Shown here piece by piece: positions 1-10,870 of a DNA stretch of 64,000 bases. The stretch is from assembly GCA_008360955.1 (NCBI GenBank), contig LUCM01007780.1, forward strand, positions 520,571 through 584,570, given 5' to 3'. Each line of letters begins with the position of its first letter. The stretch's first letter is position 1. A program made the position numbers and the translations under genes. The notes beneath the pieces are model-generated. The model was not told where the DNA came from and did not search any database. It saw nothing but the letters and a program-made list of their open reading frames with translations. This DNA is from Fasciolopsis buskii (lineage: Eukaryota > Platyhelminthes > Trematoda > Plagiorchiida > Fasciolidae).

Positions 1-1029
1 TGTGCCATCAGTAACTAGAATAGTTTGGAGCCGTTTTGGGTAGCGAAAAGCAGCAAGAAGAACGTTGTGTCTGGTATGATCTCGCTAGGGAGTGACACCC
101 ATCACCTTTGCCCGAGCCAAAACGTGAGCCTCACGATACAGATTAATAAGGCGTGAACGCCACAGTGCGCATTGTGCAAGTAAAGACATCATTTGGCAAC
201 CTATTCTATATTCCAAAGATTGGAGACGGCCCACTGGTGGGAAGGGGCTGGAAGACGCGTTTTATACCTTGTTTGCCTAAAGAGCAGTCATTGGGCAGGA
301 GAGTGAAGTAACTGGGCTAAGCGCAATGTAGTGAGCAGTGGTGGCCGTCATTGTCAGCCGCAGCACACGAGCGCTCGGGGACCTCATGAACGAAATGGGA
401 TAACCGCAAGTAACACTGCACAACCGTTAAGTTGCTAAGTGACTTCTCGCCACTGAGTGTCATTCTCACCAAGCTGACGTCCGCGGATAGAGAGGTAATT
501 GGCCAAGCAATGTTGGATAACTGGTTTGATATGATCCTCATTAGGTCCGATGCGCTAGCTCAGTTGGGCGCAAGAAAGTAAAGCAAGTAGTTGACAGCAA
601 AAACGGTCAGTGGAACCGCGAGGATCAACCAGGCGGGCAATGCATTTTTGGCGTTGCTAATGGACCAGTCGGAGTCGGTGAACATTGAAGGTGTCATTGT
701 TGTCAGAGAGCTTGTGATACTGAAGCCCGCCAGAAAGGGCCCAAAATGGCTAGATGCTGGCACCAGTTAGCTGACATTTCAAGTAAAAAACCGCACGAGA
801 TGATCTGTTGGTTCAATGCCTAACCATGCAGTGTGGTTCTCCCGGATGCTTTCAGACAGGCGCCTGGTCGTGCAGCCGAGTGTACGTTGTCACACAAGAA
901 TAAGTGAAGGACTAGATACGAAACAAGGCTGCAGAATCAGGGGCTTCGTCTTTCAACCTTTATGACACTACGGGGCCGGATTTGAACAAGATACGAAACT
1001 TGGTTGCGCAGAACCGCTTATTGATAGCG
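1..1029. other. Unassigned sequence, no gene recognised
   Basis: I see no coding region here that I can support. Short minus-strand open stretches (317-541 and 560-763) carry no motif I recognise and could be decayed retroelement sequence, given what follows. Confidence 0.5.
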
Positions 1030-1860
1030 CTAGTCGGTATTCGTCGTGCTATCTCTGCTAGCGCCATCTTTAAATGGCAGAGATATGTATGCAGACTTTC
1101 TTTTCACCGTAGCCCTTCTAGGAATTTCTGTTCTGTCTCCAACATTTTGTCCATTAATCTCATTGAAAAATATCCACGGTGAATACTGTTCTGACTGTCT
1201 GCAGTTCAGCTTCAAGAGCATCTTCTGTGCAGATTTATTTTCTCCTGGCAATCAAATGCCTAATTACGTTTCTCTTCACATCAAAAGGTACACAGCCGTG
1301 GAAGGTGATGCATTGCCCATTCCATGTGGCTATCCTGTGTACTGATCACTGAATTGAGCCGTCTTCTCGACCACTTAGTCGCACACCTAAGAATGCTATT
1401 TCTTTGTTCAGCTCTATCTCTGCTGTGGATGTCACATTTGCGTGGACCGAGTTAAACATGTTCAACAGTTGGTTAGTTGTCCTCAATGGTTTGAGTAAGC
1501 AGGAGATGTCATCTACGTAACGCTTGTATAAGTAGAGCGCCTGCATTAACGACTCGAGTGGCCCAAGTTCCAGCTTTGCCATGGAAATATCGGCTAGTAA
1601 TAGACCGAGTGGGGACCCCATCGCTACTCCGTCCTTTTGATTATTGAATTTAAACTGGGCGCAGTATTTACGGAAGAAAGATAGTTGCTTCATGTTTGCT
1701 ATCGGCAGACTTGTTGCTATGCGACTGTTCTCGGTGTGATCAGAAAGGTATTCGATTGCCTTCCCGATCGAAGTGCTGGTAAAGAACGAGGACGTCTAAA
1801 GAACACATTGTTCGCCTTTTCTTGTTTAGTTCTTTCCCGGAGCCCGTAAGCTAGGAAAGA
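1030..1860 (-). pseudogene. Penelope-like element reverse transcriptase fragment, degenerate
   Basis: Read on the minus strand, the longest open piece (1693 to 1346) contains the block DGVAMGSPLG followed by LLAD, then KRYVDDI. YVDD lies at 1519-1508 and is the catalytic motif of RT domain C. IAFLGV follows. This order and wording is characteristic of Penelope-like RTs. Upstream on the minus strand (about 1830-1694) a frameshifted stretch reads CSLDV, then EYLSDH-like and TSLPIANMK, the usual lead-in. Downstream (1345-1030) TWNGQ, VPFDVKRNVIRHLIARR and ICTEDALEAELQTVR match the thumb region, but with stops and frameshifts. The copy keeps YVDD but cannot make a full protein. Penelope-like elements encode RT plus a GIY-YIG endonuclease. 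Family identity is from motif recognition. Confidence 0.8.
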
Positions 1861-1865
1861 CACAT

Positions 1866-2093
1866 TTGAGCACAGCCGATTCACATCTAGAGCAGACTAA
1901 CCACACCGTAAATGTGACGCAAGCTTTCCGGACCCTGTATGAGGACAGAGGTGAACAATCCAAGTTGGCAAAGTACGGCCTCTCGAGCATTGCGGAAGCT
2001 GTCGCAATCAGTCTTCACAACCCTTCAATATGCACTGAAAAACAATTTGCGGTTGCGCTTCAACTCCCCTGGCCCACTCTTCGTCCCAATTGA
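1866..2093 (+). pseudogene. Probable C-terminal fragment of a Penelope-like or related retroelement protein
   Basis: The plus-strand open stretch has the pattern HLEQTNHTVNVTQAFRTLY, then SSIAEAVAIS, NPSICTEKQFAV and LPWP. This resembles the C-terminal tail after the endonuclease in trematode Penelope-like elements (HL-dTgH-vd-AF-vi ... AEAlaI ... P-LC-QK ... LPWP), as I remember it. It lies directly beside the minus-strand RT piece and points the other way, so the two cannot belong to one intact element. It could instead be the end of a different retroelement polyprotein. Confidence 0.45.
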
Positions 2094-2440
2094 AATCCTT
2101 TACAACAAAACGATTAACACAACACGTTCTTGTGTATTCAGGTTATGCATGTAACTCCAAAAACCACTTCCCCACCCATATTTGTATCCAACCAATCCAA
2201 CACTTCCTATAGTGAATTATTTTCCAGATATATAGTGGTGTAATGAAATGAGTACGAATCACTGAAAACGAGCCTGTTCGCCAAATTGTCATTCATTCTG
2301 GTCAGCGGGAATATTCAGATATATAAACAAATTTTTTCAGACGCGCATTTGTTAAATAAGGGCATTAAGCGAACGATGTTAAAGCTGTTGCTTTGACCCA
2401 GTCACGTTCGCATTTTTCAGGCGGTCATTTGTAGTTCCAT
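2094..2440. other. Spacer between Penelope-like and BEL/Pao relics
   Basis: AT-rich sequence with no coding signal. It may contain the 3' end of the preceding element and the eroded 5' part of the following pol. I see no clear LTR or target-site duplication. Confidence 0.4.
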
Positions 2441-2454
2441 TTTGATGGATAAAT

Positions 2455-3260
2455 TTAGGTCAAATGCGGCGCGGCCACTGCGTATCAGTCATGGTACGAT
2501 TATCAGCCTCGATTATATCTGGCGCACCACTCAGTGGTTAATCCCAGAAAGCCGAACGAACTGCGCACATTCCTTGCCCGCCTCGCCAAGCTCTGTCGAC
2601 GATCTCAAAATGACGTGTTTTACCAGACTCCAAACACAATGGCGAATCTCGTAGGGTTATTCCTGCGGCTTTTGAAAGTATGAAGCGCCCTTTCAGCCAA
2701 TGTGAAACAAATGTCCGCGCAGGTGAATGTACCTGAGAGCAATAGGAAAGCCCTCCAATTTTTGTGGTTGCCACAAGGATCCTTGTTCCTAGAACCTTGC
2801 AAGTAGCAAATGACCGTTCAAGCGCTTGGAGAAAGATCGTCTCCATTTTGCGTAGCTAAGCAGTGCCGAGGGCGATAAGAACCAGTTTTTAATGTCGGCG
2901 ACTGTTCAACTTTATTCGCCACCGATGCCGAGGCCGTCACTTCAGCGGCGACATCAGTGCACCACTAGCCCAAAGGTGATTCCGATTTAAGGAGTGGTCC
3001 TTCAGTTCGCCAAAATTATCAGCGATATTTGCAGTCTGGGTGGCTAATACTGCTGCAGCAATACTCCCGCCGGCTGGGGGGCAACTCATGGGGCCTCGGG
3101 GATAGCATAGTACACAATTAATAATGAGTTTACCCTTCATTTTGGGCTACCAGATAAACAAAATATCAGGATGGGTATTGCCCCAAAAGTATCCTCCCGG
3201 TTGATCCACTAGGGTTGGTTGCTTCACTATGCCTTCCTGCAAATGACTTCTTTGGAAATT
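2455..3260 (+). pseudogene. BEL/Pao reverse transcriptase region, decayed
   Basis: Read in the frame that starts AATAYQSWY, the plus strand gives YLAHHSVVNPRKPNELR, then QTPNTMANLVG, NVPESNRKALQFLWLP and QMTVQALGERSSPFC. These correspond to the Pao-type RT fingers and palm: the HHpV-pr-s--lR motif, dl-anL-gvLlrfr, r-alrFLW and fGa-sSPf-a. The frame carries stops (for example after the liFLRLLKV segment), and the polymerase YVDD block is not clearly preserved. The stretch ends near 3260 with the degenerate linker before the RNase H region. Confidence 0.75.
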
Positions 3261-3269
3261 GTGCAAACG

Positions 3270-4249
3270 TGGCCTAGGCCAAGATCAGCCCATAAACAAG
3301 GAGGATGTCGCCATCTGGGATGGCTGCGTCGAGCTCGCGAGGAGCGTAGACGTGTTTAAGATACCAAAATGTCTCTTTAAGAAAAAGGAGGACGTCGGGG
3401 AGATGGAGTTCCACGTGATTTTCGACGCATAGGAGAAAGGATATGGTGCTGCAACGTACGTCTGGCAAAGGCCCAAAAAATCAGCTTACGGTGTCCTGCT
3501 GATTGGCGAGCCTGAAATGTCATTCATGCTCCGTAATAGTATCTCGGGTTGGACTTTCGGCAGCCGTCCGAGGGGTCAAGGTTAGACAGGTTTCGAAGGG
3601 TACCCTGACCAAAGCCCTCCAAAATGTTTGATGCTGGACAGACTCGACTATTGTTCTTTACTGCATAGCTACCATTTAGTTGCGTTTTAGAACATTTCTG
3701 TCTAACCTACTGGCTGTTATCTATCAAAATGCCATATCTTTACTGTGGAGGCATGCCCTATCCGAAAACATCGTCACTGATCTTGCATCCAGAGAGGTGT
3801 CGAGTGAGAGTCATTTTAGGATGTTGTTGGTTGGCACAAAATTCCTGCATAATTACATACCTACATCCCAGTTGTCTGCGTACGCAGCGCCTTCCGACGG
3901 AGCAGCATTTAAACAGGTACAGTCCACAATTAATTTTTTCATTTTTTGCCAAGGTCCATGGCAACTTTTGCGACGATACTACGACCGGTCAGATCTGCAG
4001 AGAGCACTGTCGTGGTTGACTAGATTCCTATCCTCTATCCGTATTGTACAGTGTACCAGAGACGATGGGATACCAAAGGTGCTTAACATGTTACTTGAAG
4101 AAGCGAACCAAGTGAGACTTAGGACGATCAGGGTAGCACAAAACGAGTTATTCGGAGACACGCAACAGTCGAGAAACTGGGGTAAACAATATTTATTTTG
4201 GAAGTGGTGTCTAGTGATTAACGGCGACATGCCGCGCTCCAGGGCGTAG
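3270..4249 (+). pseudogene. BEL/Pao RNase H and connection region, decayed
   Basis: From about 3290 the plus strand reads INKEDVAIWDGCVELARSVD, then VIFDA, one stop and EKGYGAATYVWQ, the dASe-gYGav-Yl start of the Pao RNase H. Near 3630-3655 a CWTDSTIVL block follows; TDS is the expected RNase H acidic site. From 3680 an open frame of 189 codons continues with SLLWRHALSENIVTDLASRE (the d-n-aDlaSRg motif), SDLQRALSWLTRF and LEEANQVRLR. This is the linker leading to the integrase. The open frame ends at a frameshift near 4249. Confidence 0.78.
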
Positions 4250-4289
4250 TCTAATGGACTTGAATTACCCATTTGGTTACATGCATTAA

Positions 4290-5410
4290 GTAACGGTGCT
4301 CAGTCGCAACCCAGCAGCGAGCCCGATAACTGCTTATTACCAGAGTGAGAAAGAGCACACGGGCACTTTGCATGGCCTAGCAGCTATGAAAGGGAATTAC
4401 TGGCCCATCGAGAGCAATGCCCTGAAAAACGTAGTAAGAGGAGCAGTGTTCCGCGGGACGAGCGCCTCCATCGTTCAGCAGCGGATGGATCCACTGCCAT
4501 TGTGTCGGACGGAGAAGGGGTGGCCTACTTCCGCCCTATCGCTGTTGGTAACGGCCGAAAGTGGGAGAAGATATGCGGCTAGTTGTTCACCTGTCCACAA
4601 ATCCGTGCAAGTTAACTGGAGGTAGCATTTAAGCTTGATATTGATGTCTTCATTACGGCCCTGATAAGGTTTATGGGTAGACAAGGGCACCAGGAAAGTT
4701 ATTGAGCGACTACGGAATCAGTTTCGTCGGATGTGTCTCCTCGTTAGAGGACAATCTGACCCGCCTCGAATGAAAGAAAACTGGAGGCTTTCTGCTGGCA
4801 AGGGGAATCTAGTGATATTTGCATGCTCCCTCTTCTGACCACAGATGTGGTATCTGAGAGCGTATAATCATATCAGTTCGGAGGCTGCTGTTAGTATCAA
4901 CGGGAGATCAGGTTGTCACCGATGAAGTCATAGGGTCTTGTCTTGTAGAAGTCAAACGCTTCATGGAAAACAGGCCGTTTGTACCAGTGTCCCCTGGAGC
5001 GGAAGGCTAGCCGCCACCGACGCCGAATAGCTCGTTTCGGCTTAGTGATAGCAACGAACTTCAGGCGGGCAGCTGCACCGAAGATAATTTCTTTTGCAGC
5101 TGGAAGCAGGTTAACCATCTGAGTGAAATCTGGCGGCCGCGGCTGAAAGAATTCCTACGTACCCTTCGATTGAGACAGAAGTGGCTGATTGAGAAAGGGA
5201 ATTTAAAACGAATGACCTGGTGCTTTTAACCACTGAAACAAATAACTGAAACCAATGGCTGCCTGGGATGATAGACGATGGTCACGTGGACGCCAATGGT
5301 CCAGTTTAAACAGTTCATGTCCATGCAGAAAGTGGCATCCTGTGAAGATACATACGGAAGTTGTGCTCATTGGAAGTTACAATCTAGTCATGTGGGTCCT
5401 AAGCTGATCA
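4290..5410 (+). pseudogene. BEL/Pao integrase region, decayed
   Basis: The open stretch 4296-4625 reads EHTGTLHGLAAMKGNYWPI, the H-G-...YW zinc-binding lead-in of Pao integrases. It goes on to MDPLPLCRTEKGWP and then GRRY. The segment that should hold the first catalytic Asp (GvDYFGPL) is scrambled. Further on, with stops, comes DYGISFVGCV (D-g-nFvGa) and LEDNLTRLE. Near 5205-5380 come NDLVLLTTE, LPGMIDDGHVDANGPV and IRKLCSLE, the C-terminal ending of Pao polyproteins (DLVL ... P-G-v ... G-vR-v-v ... i-KLclLE). The loss of the first Asp and the multiple stops make it dead. Confidence 0.78.
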
Positions 5411-8400
5411 GTATGCAGGCCCACCGCTGTAATTCCCAAAGAATCCGGTTTCTTGGGGGCTTCAGTGGGAAGGGAAGCCCGAGCCGACTGCTATTACAGG
5501 TCATCTGCTACGCGAAGCAGTTTTTCCTCTGTTCCATTCGCTCCTTTCTCGAAATGATACTCTTCTCGTCCAACTTGCTCATAATGACACTGATTTTGAT
5601 CGCTGTTTACGTTAGTCTCCATGTATTTGCCCTTTGTTGCTTGGTCTCTGCGCTTTTTATTTGAGATTATTTCACGGACTTTTGGCGCGGCCATGGGTCA
5701 CTTAGGGTGAGGTGGCTTGTTTTGCTACGCTCTGTGTTCGTCATACCAGTTGATCGACTGTAGGCATTCCTTTCGTCTATACTGACTTTTGGCTGTCACC
5801 CCCAGACAGGTATTTGTTGGGTTTGATCAAGCGTGCAATATCTCTTCTGTTTGCTTAAACCAAGAGACAAGTACTTTTTATTTGTTCTTTTTCATCGAGC
5901 GTTTCGTCGTACAAATAATTGTTTTTGACTACGTTTTTCCTGGATAGCTACTCAGCCACCCTGTCAAAGGTACGGTTGCTGTGTACATGATTTCTAACTC
6001 ACGAAAAAACGCAGAATTTCCGGAGCAATCGCTTTCATATCTGCGTTTAGCATCAAACCGGGCTACGGCTCGCTTTGAGGTTTTGAAGTGCTATCCAGAA
6101 CGTGGGAAGTCTATCTTTGGGTGAATCGCACCCTGGATCGCTGACAGACGTCATTCAGAACAAGCCTCAAACTTTCCTCATTAGAAGCTGGGATGTGGCT
6201 AAATGATTTCGAGGGGGTGACTGAGCAAGGTAATAAACCCCGTGAATAACCGGAGCAAAATCGAAGCGGAGGAGATACGGGGACTCTAAGTGCCACCCAA
6301 GTTGAAGGATGAAGCTTTCATTCACATTGCCATGCATGCATAATCTTGATCAGATTCAACTTTTGGTTGTCGAAATAACGTCACCAGACAGCTATTCGTG
6401 GGGCATGTTTAAAAGCTTCAACTCTGGATGAGCCTACTTTTACGGAACAGGTCGTAGCCAGTTGTAATATTATGTATATTTCCCATATTGTGAGAAGCAA
6501 GCCATGGGATAGGATCATAAATTAACAGGCATAGCATAGAAGAGCAAAAGAGGCACAAATATCTAAATATCAGATAATCAGGGAGGAATTGGATGAGTGT
6601 TCGAAACCTAACTACACAGTGTGAGGTTTGTCAAGAGCAGATAGTTATTCAAGAGGAATAGTGGATAACCGAGCCAGGTAGAAACGACTAAGAATCCGCA
6701 GCACAATTATTTTGAATTCGTTAAAGGTCAATAATATGGAGCGAAATATATAAAATTATGCGCATGGGGTGTAACTAAAGTTTCGGCCGGGCAGGCTGTA
6801 TTTAAACAAACACGGGACAACGTTCATGGAGGTCTGACTCTGGTATCCAGGGGGAATGCCACAATTATACAAAATGACGAGTCTGATTCAGCGGCATTCG
6901 TCATGGTTGGGCTGCTCCACGGATCATCTCAACTACCAAGTGCATCAAAAATGATGAGCTGATGGGAAGGGAAAAATCAACACAAAGAAATAAATTTGAT
7001 CAGCGAGCCAAGTCTGGGATATGGGGAAATATGAAACGATTGGAAACAAGGATGGATACTAGCCATCAGAAGGGAAAAGCAGTTAGATTCTATCGGGTTA
7101 ACTGTTAAGGAAATATGCATGAATCATGAGTACGTGGGGGATGGGGAAATTCGGCAAACACATTTTGCAGGACGGTAAACAAGCTTTGTTTGTGTGACGC
7201 GTAAAATTTCTTTGGTGGCCATCAGGATGGATGAGCAGAAGAAAACTTACATGATATGGTCGAAAAAAATACTGGCTATTTCAGTCTTCGGTTTGCTAAT
7301 TATGGACAATTTGTTCCGTTTGCCACTCGTGTGATCGACAGCAGGACAGCTGGAGGAAATTCTTTGTGGAATTTTAAGTGCGGAAAGTGTTTTTAAGTTT
7401 TCTAACTTTCGTCTTTGACAGCGAGTCTGTGTGTGATCCGGCAACCATTGAACATGTGGCGGGATTCTGGTTTTGGCTGGGACCCTAGGGGTGGTAGATT
7501 TTTCCGCAACCGCATAGTAGAGTCTCCATGTTGGTACTGTCCTTCGGCAATCTATAAAGGATCATGCGAAAGTGGTTCTGGTATATCGCCTACCGTATCC
7601 AGCGAGAGGCGGCTGCGGCAGGCAGCGGTGGACGGAACCGCAGGTTGAATGAGTGAAATCCAGTTGATGGTGCTACGGCGTGATTTCACCAAATTCAAAT
7701 GGAAGGTGTGAAGCAATATAAACACCTTTCAGAGGATTGTGTAGAATATGCAAAAAGAAAATGAAAATTTAATTTAACTCTGAGTGGGGAGAGCATTCAA
7801 GAATTGAAAACGGATAGTAGGCATAAAATAAGTGAAAATAAGCCGACAGTCTGAAATATGATTCAGCTGGCGGTTATGCGACGAAGTAATAATGATGAAT
7901 ATTTCCTGATTTGCAAGATGCATGTGCAAGGCTATTCAAATTTGTACAGGGATGAGGCAGGAGGAACGTGAATAAGAGAAGTCGAAAGGAATAAGTGGAT
8001 AAGTGCAATCTTGAGTTATTCGGGAAATATATTGGAAAATAGAACCAGATGCTGCAGGGCAATGCGGAAAGCGCGTTTATGCCACCCAGAAATCCGAGCT
8101 AGAAAGCTAGTTTTTAAAGTCCATATAGAGTTTCCCGAGATGGTTTGTGAGCAGCGGACTACAGTCCCTCACTGTCTGAATGCACTAAATGTGCGTATCG
8201 CGGGCGCAAAACATGAACAGAGTTCAACGGCGGATGTCGAGATATGGCCGGAGTCGCCAGACGATAAGAGAATTGCGTAATGAAAAACTGGCGGAAGGCC
8301 ATGCAAAGCGGATAAGATAATTGCATTTAACAATAATAAGGGGCCTATAAAATTTTGAAGAAGAACGGGGAATACTATCAAGATTAGCTCAAAATATCCA

Positions 8401-9325
8401 AGTGATATGTTATGAAGCATCTAACACAGAGAATATGGAACTCCCGAGACTACTGATTGTATTTGTATGCGGCTGGCGGTAAAATGGACTGAGGGATTCG
8501 TTGGAGAAGATAAATTTTGTGTAAAAACCTTTCTTGAATACACTAGCCGAGAATGTTCTCTATGCTGCCATTTTTAGTGTCGCAGCTTTGATCTTAGCCA
8601 GTAGTAAGGTTGTGTAATTTAAAGAGTTACCCGAGCCATTCCAGCTAAGTTAGTAGCCGTGTTTTTGCCCATCCGTAAAGATCCATCCGAATTGTAGTAT
8701 TGAAAGCTATCAGTGGCTTAGTTTCGGATGAACGGACCAGTGCTCGAGCGCCAGTTCTAGCCAGCACGTTCCTATCAGGGGTAAAAGTGTAGCAGGTTTG
8801 GAACTGCCATCACTAGGACGACACCGATAACAGATCGTCTACGCCGGTTGCGGGATCTGAAACAAAAAAGAGAGAGGTAGTCTGGCTTGGTTGCTAGCTC
8901 GGGATTATGGTGAATTTTGAACCATAGACAACAGACCTGCAACGCAACGCTTCTGTTTCGTAAAAGTTAGTAACTAGAACTGAGCTATGGTAGTAGTTTT
9001 AGAAGTAATTTTAAGTTTGAGGCTACCGAGAACGCTCTGTACAGCCCGCTGATTCAGTAAAGAGGATGGGATTACACAAGAAACGAGAAGTACACAGGAG
9101 TAAGATGTTTACAACCTCGGATTATGATGAACGTATTGATCCACCAACTGGTATGTTGACATTATGCTCAACCCATATTGCGAACGGCTTAGTGGTAGCG
9201 AGGTTTCAATGGCTACAGGTGGGAGAGGAAGTCAAAGAATATAGTAGTGTGAACGTACAAGATAGCGGGGTAACGAAAGTTGAGGCTGAATTCCGGGAGT
9301 CTCTGGTGGTGAGCCCATTGAAATA
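5411..9325. other. About 3.9 kb without a supportable gene
   Basis: No domain is recognisable on either strand. The part after about 6.4 kb is purine-rich on the plus strand, like the following minus-strand LINE, so it may be an older relic of similar elements. The start (5411-5700) may still belong to the BEL/Pao 3' end, but I see no LTR. Confidence 0.45.
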
Positions 9326-9470
9326 GAATTCTAATCCCCATTTTGGGCGCGGTGGATGTGCTGGTGATTCCTAACAACGATGAAATAGCTGTACATTGCT
9401 TCCACGGATTCTTTATGGTGAGTTGAGCGATGATACCACATGGTGAATTATTTCAAGAATTCTAATCCAT
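9325..9470 (+). repeat. Short tRNA-derived SINE (family 2) flanked by a 13-bp target-site duplication
   Basis: The core (9338-9456) begins with TTTTGGGCGCGGTGGATG and ends in GGTGAATTATTTCA. It is bracketed by two copies of AGAATTCTAATCC, one ending near 9337 and the other starting near 9457. The core matches, in reverse complement, the sequences at 48840-48965 and 50770-50865. The latter copy carries a tRNA-like head, so this one appears 5'-truncated. Confidence 0.75.
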
Positions 9471-9940
9471 GTTCGTAGGTCTCATCTAGTCCACTGCTGG
9501 TTGTGTCAGGTTAATTAGGAGCAGGACATCCAATAACTTTGCCAGCTGGGCTTTGAACTGGGTCGAATTTGGATACGATCGCAGGAAACTATGGAGTTTG
9601 TTACAGCTTGGGGTAAGCAACTGTGAAAAATTTTGCCCTGGTCTATAGTCGAGTCTGGGGTATTTTTGGCGAACTGTATATACTACAGAGTGGATGCGGG
9701 GGACTAACAGCGTCATGTATGACGTTTGCAGGAAAGTGAGCATTATTACGGCATAGATTCAAAAGAAATCCAAGGTTTAGTTTGACGCGACAAATCCGTG
9801 GTGGTTCAAGTCTACGCAGCTCGTATCTAGCCCTGTAGTTTAGGCTGTAGTAAGGACCAAGGAGGTTTCGGTGAGTGTTCGCTGCACAATCTCGAGCGCG
9901 ATTCGGCCAACGTCACGCATATGGGTGAAGATAATCGGGC
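9471..9940. other. Spacer, no feature recognised
   Basis: No coding or repeat signal that I can support between the SINE copy and the minus-strand LINE. Confidence 0.4.
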
Positions 9941-9941
9941 A

Positions 9942-10870
9942 CTATTCGAGGTCGGGCGTAGCATGGGTCTTGAAGGTGATAATCCTACGGCCTTGAATGC
10001 GGAATGCCCTTAAGATCATTGTAGCGGTTCTTATAGCTACAGCGTTCTGATGGTGGGCTTGCTCGTGGAAGTTGAAAGAGAAGGAGTATTGTAACCCTAA
10101 ATTCTCACCAAGAACTTGCATGCTGTTTATGGTGAAGAAGCCCAGAGAAACATGGCAATTATATGTTATTAAAAAACTTTTGCCAGCAGAGAACTTCATA
10201 AGCCTCTTGAAACACCAGTTATCAAGTGACTCCAAGTCTGCATTGATAGGTGGAAGAGTGAAGCTAAGTGAACCAGCCTCAAAAGAGTAAACCATTTTAA
10301 TATCCTAGGCAAAAAGAATTGGTGTACTATGACGAATAACTTTAGGAATATCAATAATATATAGCTGGAGTAAAAGAGGATCAAGGATGCTACTCTGGAT
10401 AACCCCACTGTTAATAGCACAGGGCTGGAAAGAAGAAACACTAGTGTCGGCAATATGAAGACGATCAGAAAAGTTGGATTATAATCCAGAATAGGATGGG
10501 CTTCTCTTTTCATGTTTCCTAATTTTGGTCAGAAGTCGGCACTGGGAGAGGCGGTCAAACGCCTATGACATATCTTAAAAGGTTATGGACATCGACCGGT
10601 GGGAATCAGCACTCCAAGCAGCTGGTTTAAAAAGTCAAGATGACAGATAAGGCAAGATCGGCTATTGAGGAAGCCATGTCGGGAATGGTTGATAGCAACA
10701 TGAGTAGTAAGGAAGTTGGTTATCCATTTCTTAACAATTTCTTCCACAAGCCTGGATAGAACCGAAGCGTGGTTAATAGACCAAAAGTTCTCAGGGTCTT
10801 GCACAGAACTCTTTTTGTGGTGTGAAACAGTAATTATCTTCCTCTGTGACGGAAAGGTAGTGCGAGACAA
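9942..10870 (-). pseudogene. CR1/jockey-like reverse transcriptase, decayed
   Basis: On the minus strand the pieces read ENFWSINHASVLSRLVEEIV (motif NyRPIsltsv-skiiEki), then NHSRHGFLNSRSCL (Q-GFl--rSc), PSSVLLTVGL-like and VASLILFYSSYI (GvpQGsvLsPilF). At 10295-9942 follow ADLESLDNWCFKRLMKF and VLGENLGLQYSFSFNFHEQA (l-dLgi--s--l-f--h). The catalytic FADD box falls where the frames break near 10300 and is not preserved. The three open pieces need frame changes to join, so the copy is inactive. Confidence 0.72.

Larger units (their letters stand above)
2440..5410 (+). mobile_element. BEL/Pao LTR retrotransposon, pol relic
   Basis: Three domains follow in the BEL/Pao order on the plus strand: reverse transcriptase (about 2455-3260), RNase H/connection (about 3290-3800 and on to 4250) and integrase (about 4290-5400). 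Most of the protein can be read with few frameshifts, but several in-frame stops mean that it is not functional. I do not see the gag and protease parts or either LTR. The 5' side is replaced by Penelope-like sequence. Schistosome Sinbad is the kind of relative expected; the assignment is from recalled family features, not a search. Confidence 0.82.

Noticed and set aside
317..763. Minus-strand open stretches suspected to be gypsy RNase H
   Set aside because: No catalytic or signature motif could be aligned convincingly.
2885..2990. Short similarity (GATGTCGGCGACTG) between the BEL/Pao RT region and 39773-39870 as a repeat pair
   Set aside because: Only about 14-20 nt match clearly; the rest does not align well enough.
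3979..4272. Minus-strand open frames overlapping the BEL/Pao region
   Set aside because: They are antisense shadows of the plus-strand pol, which carries the recognisable motifs.
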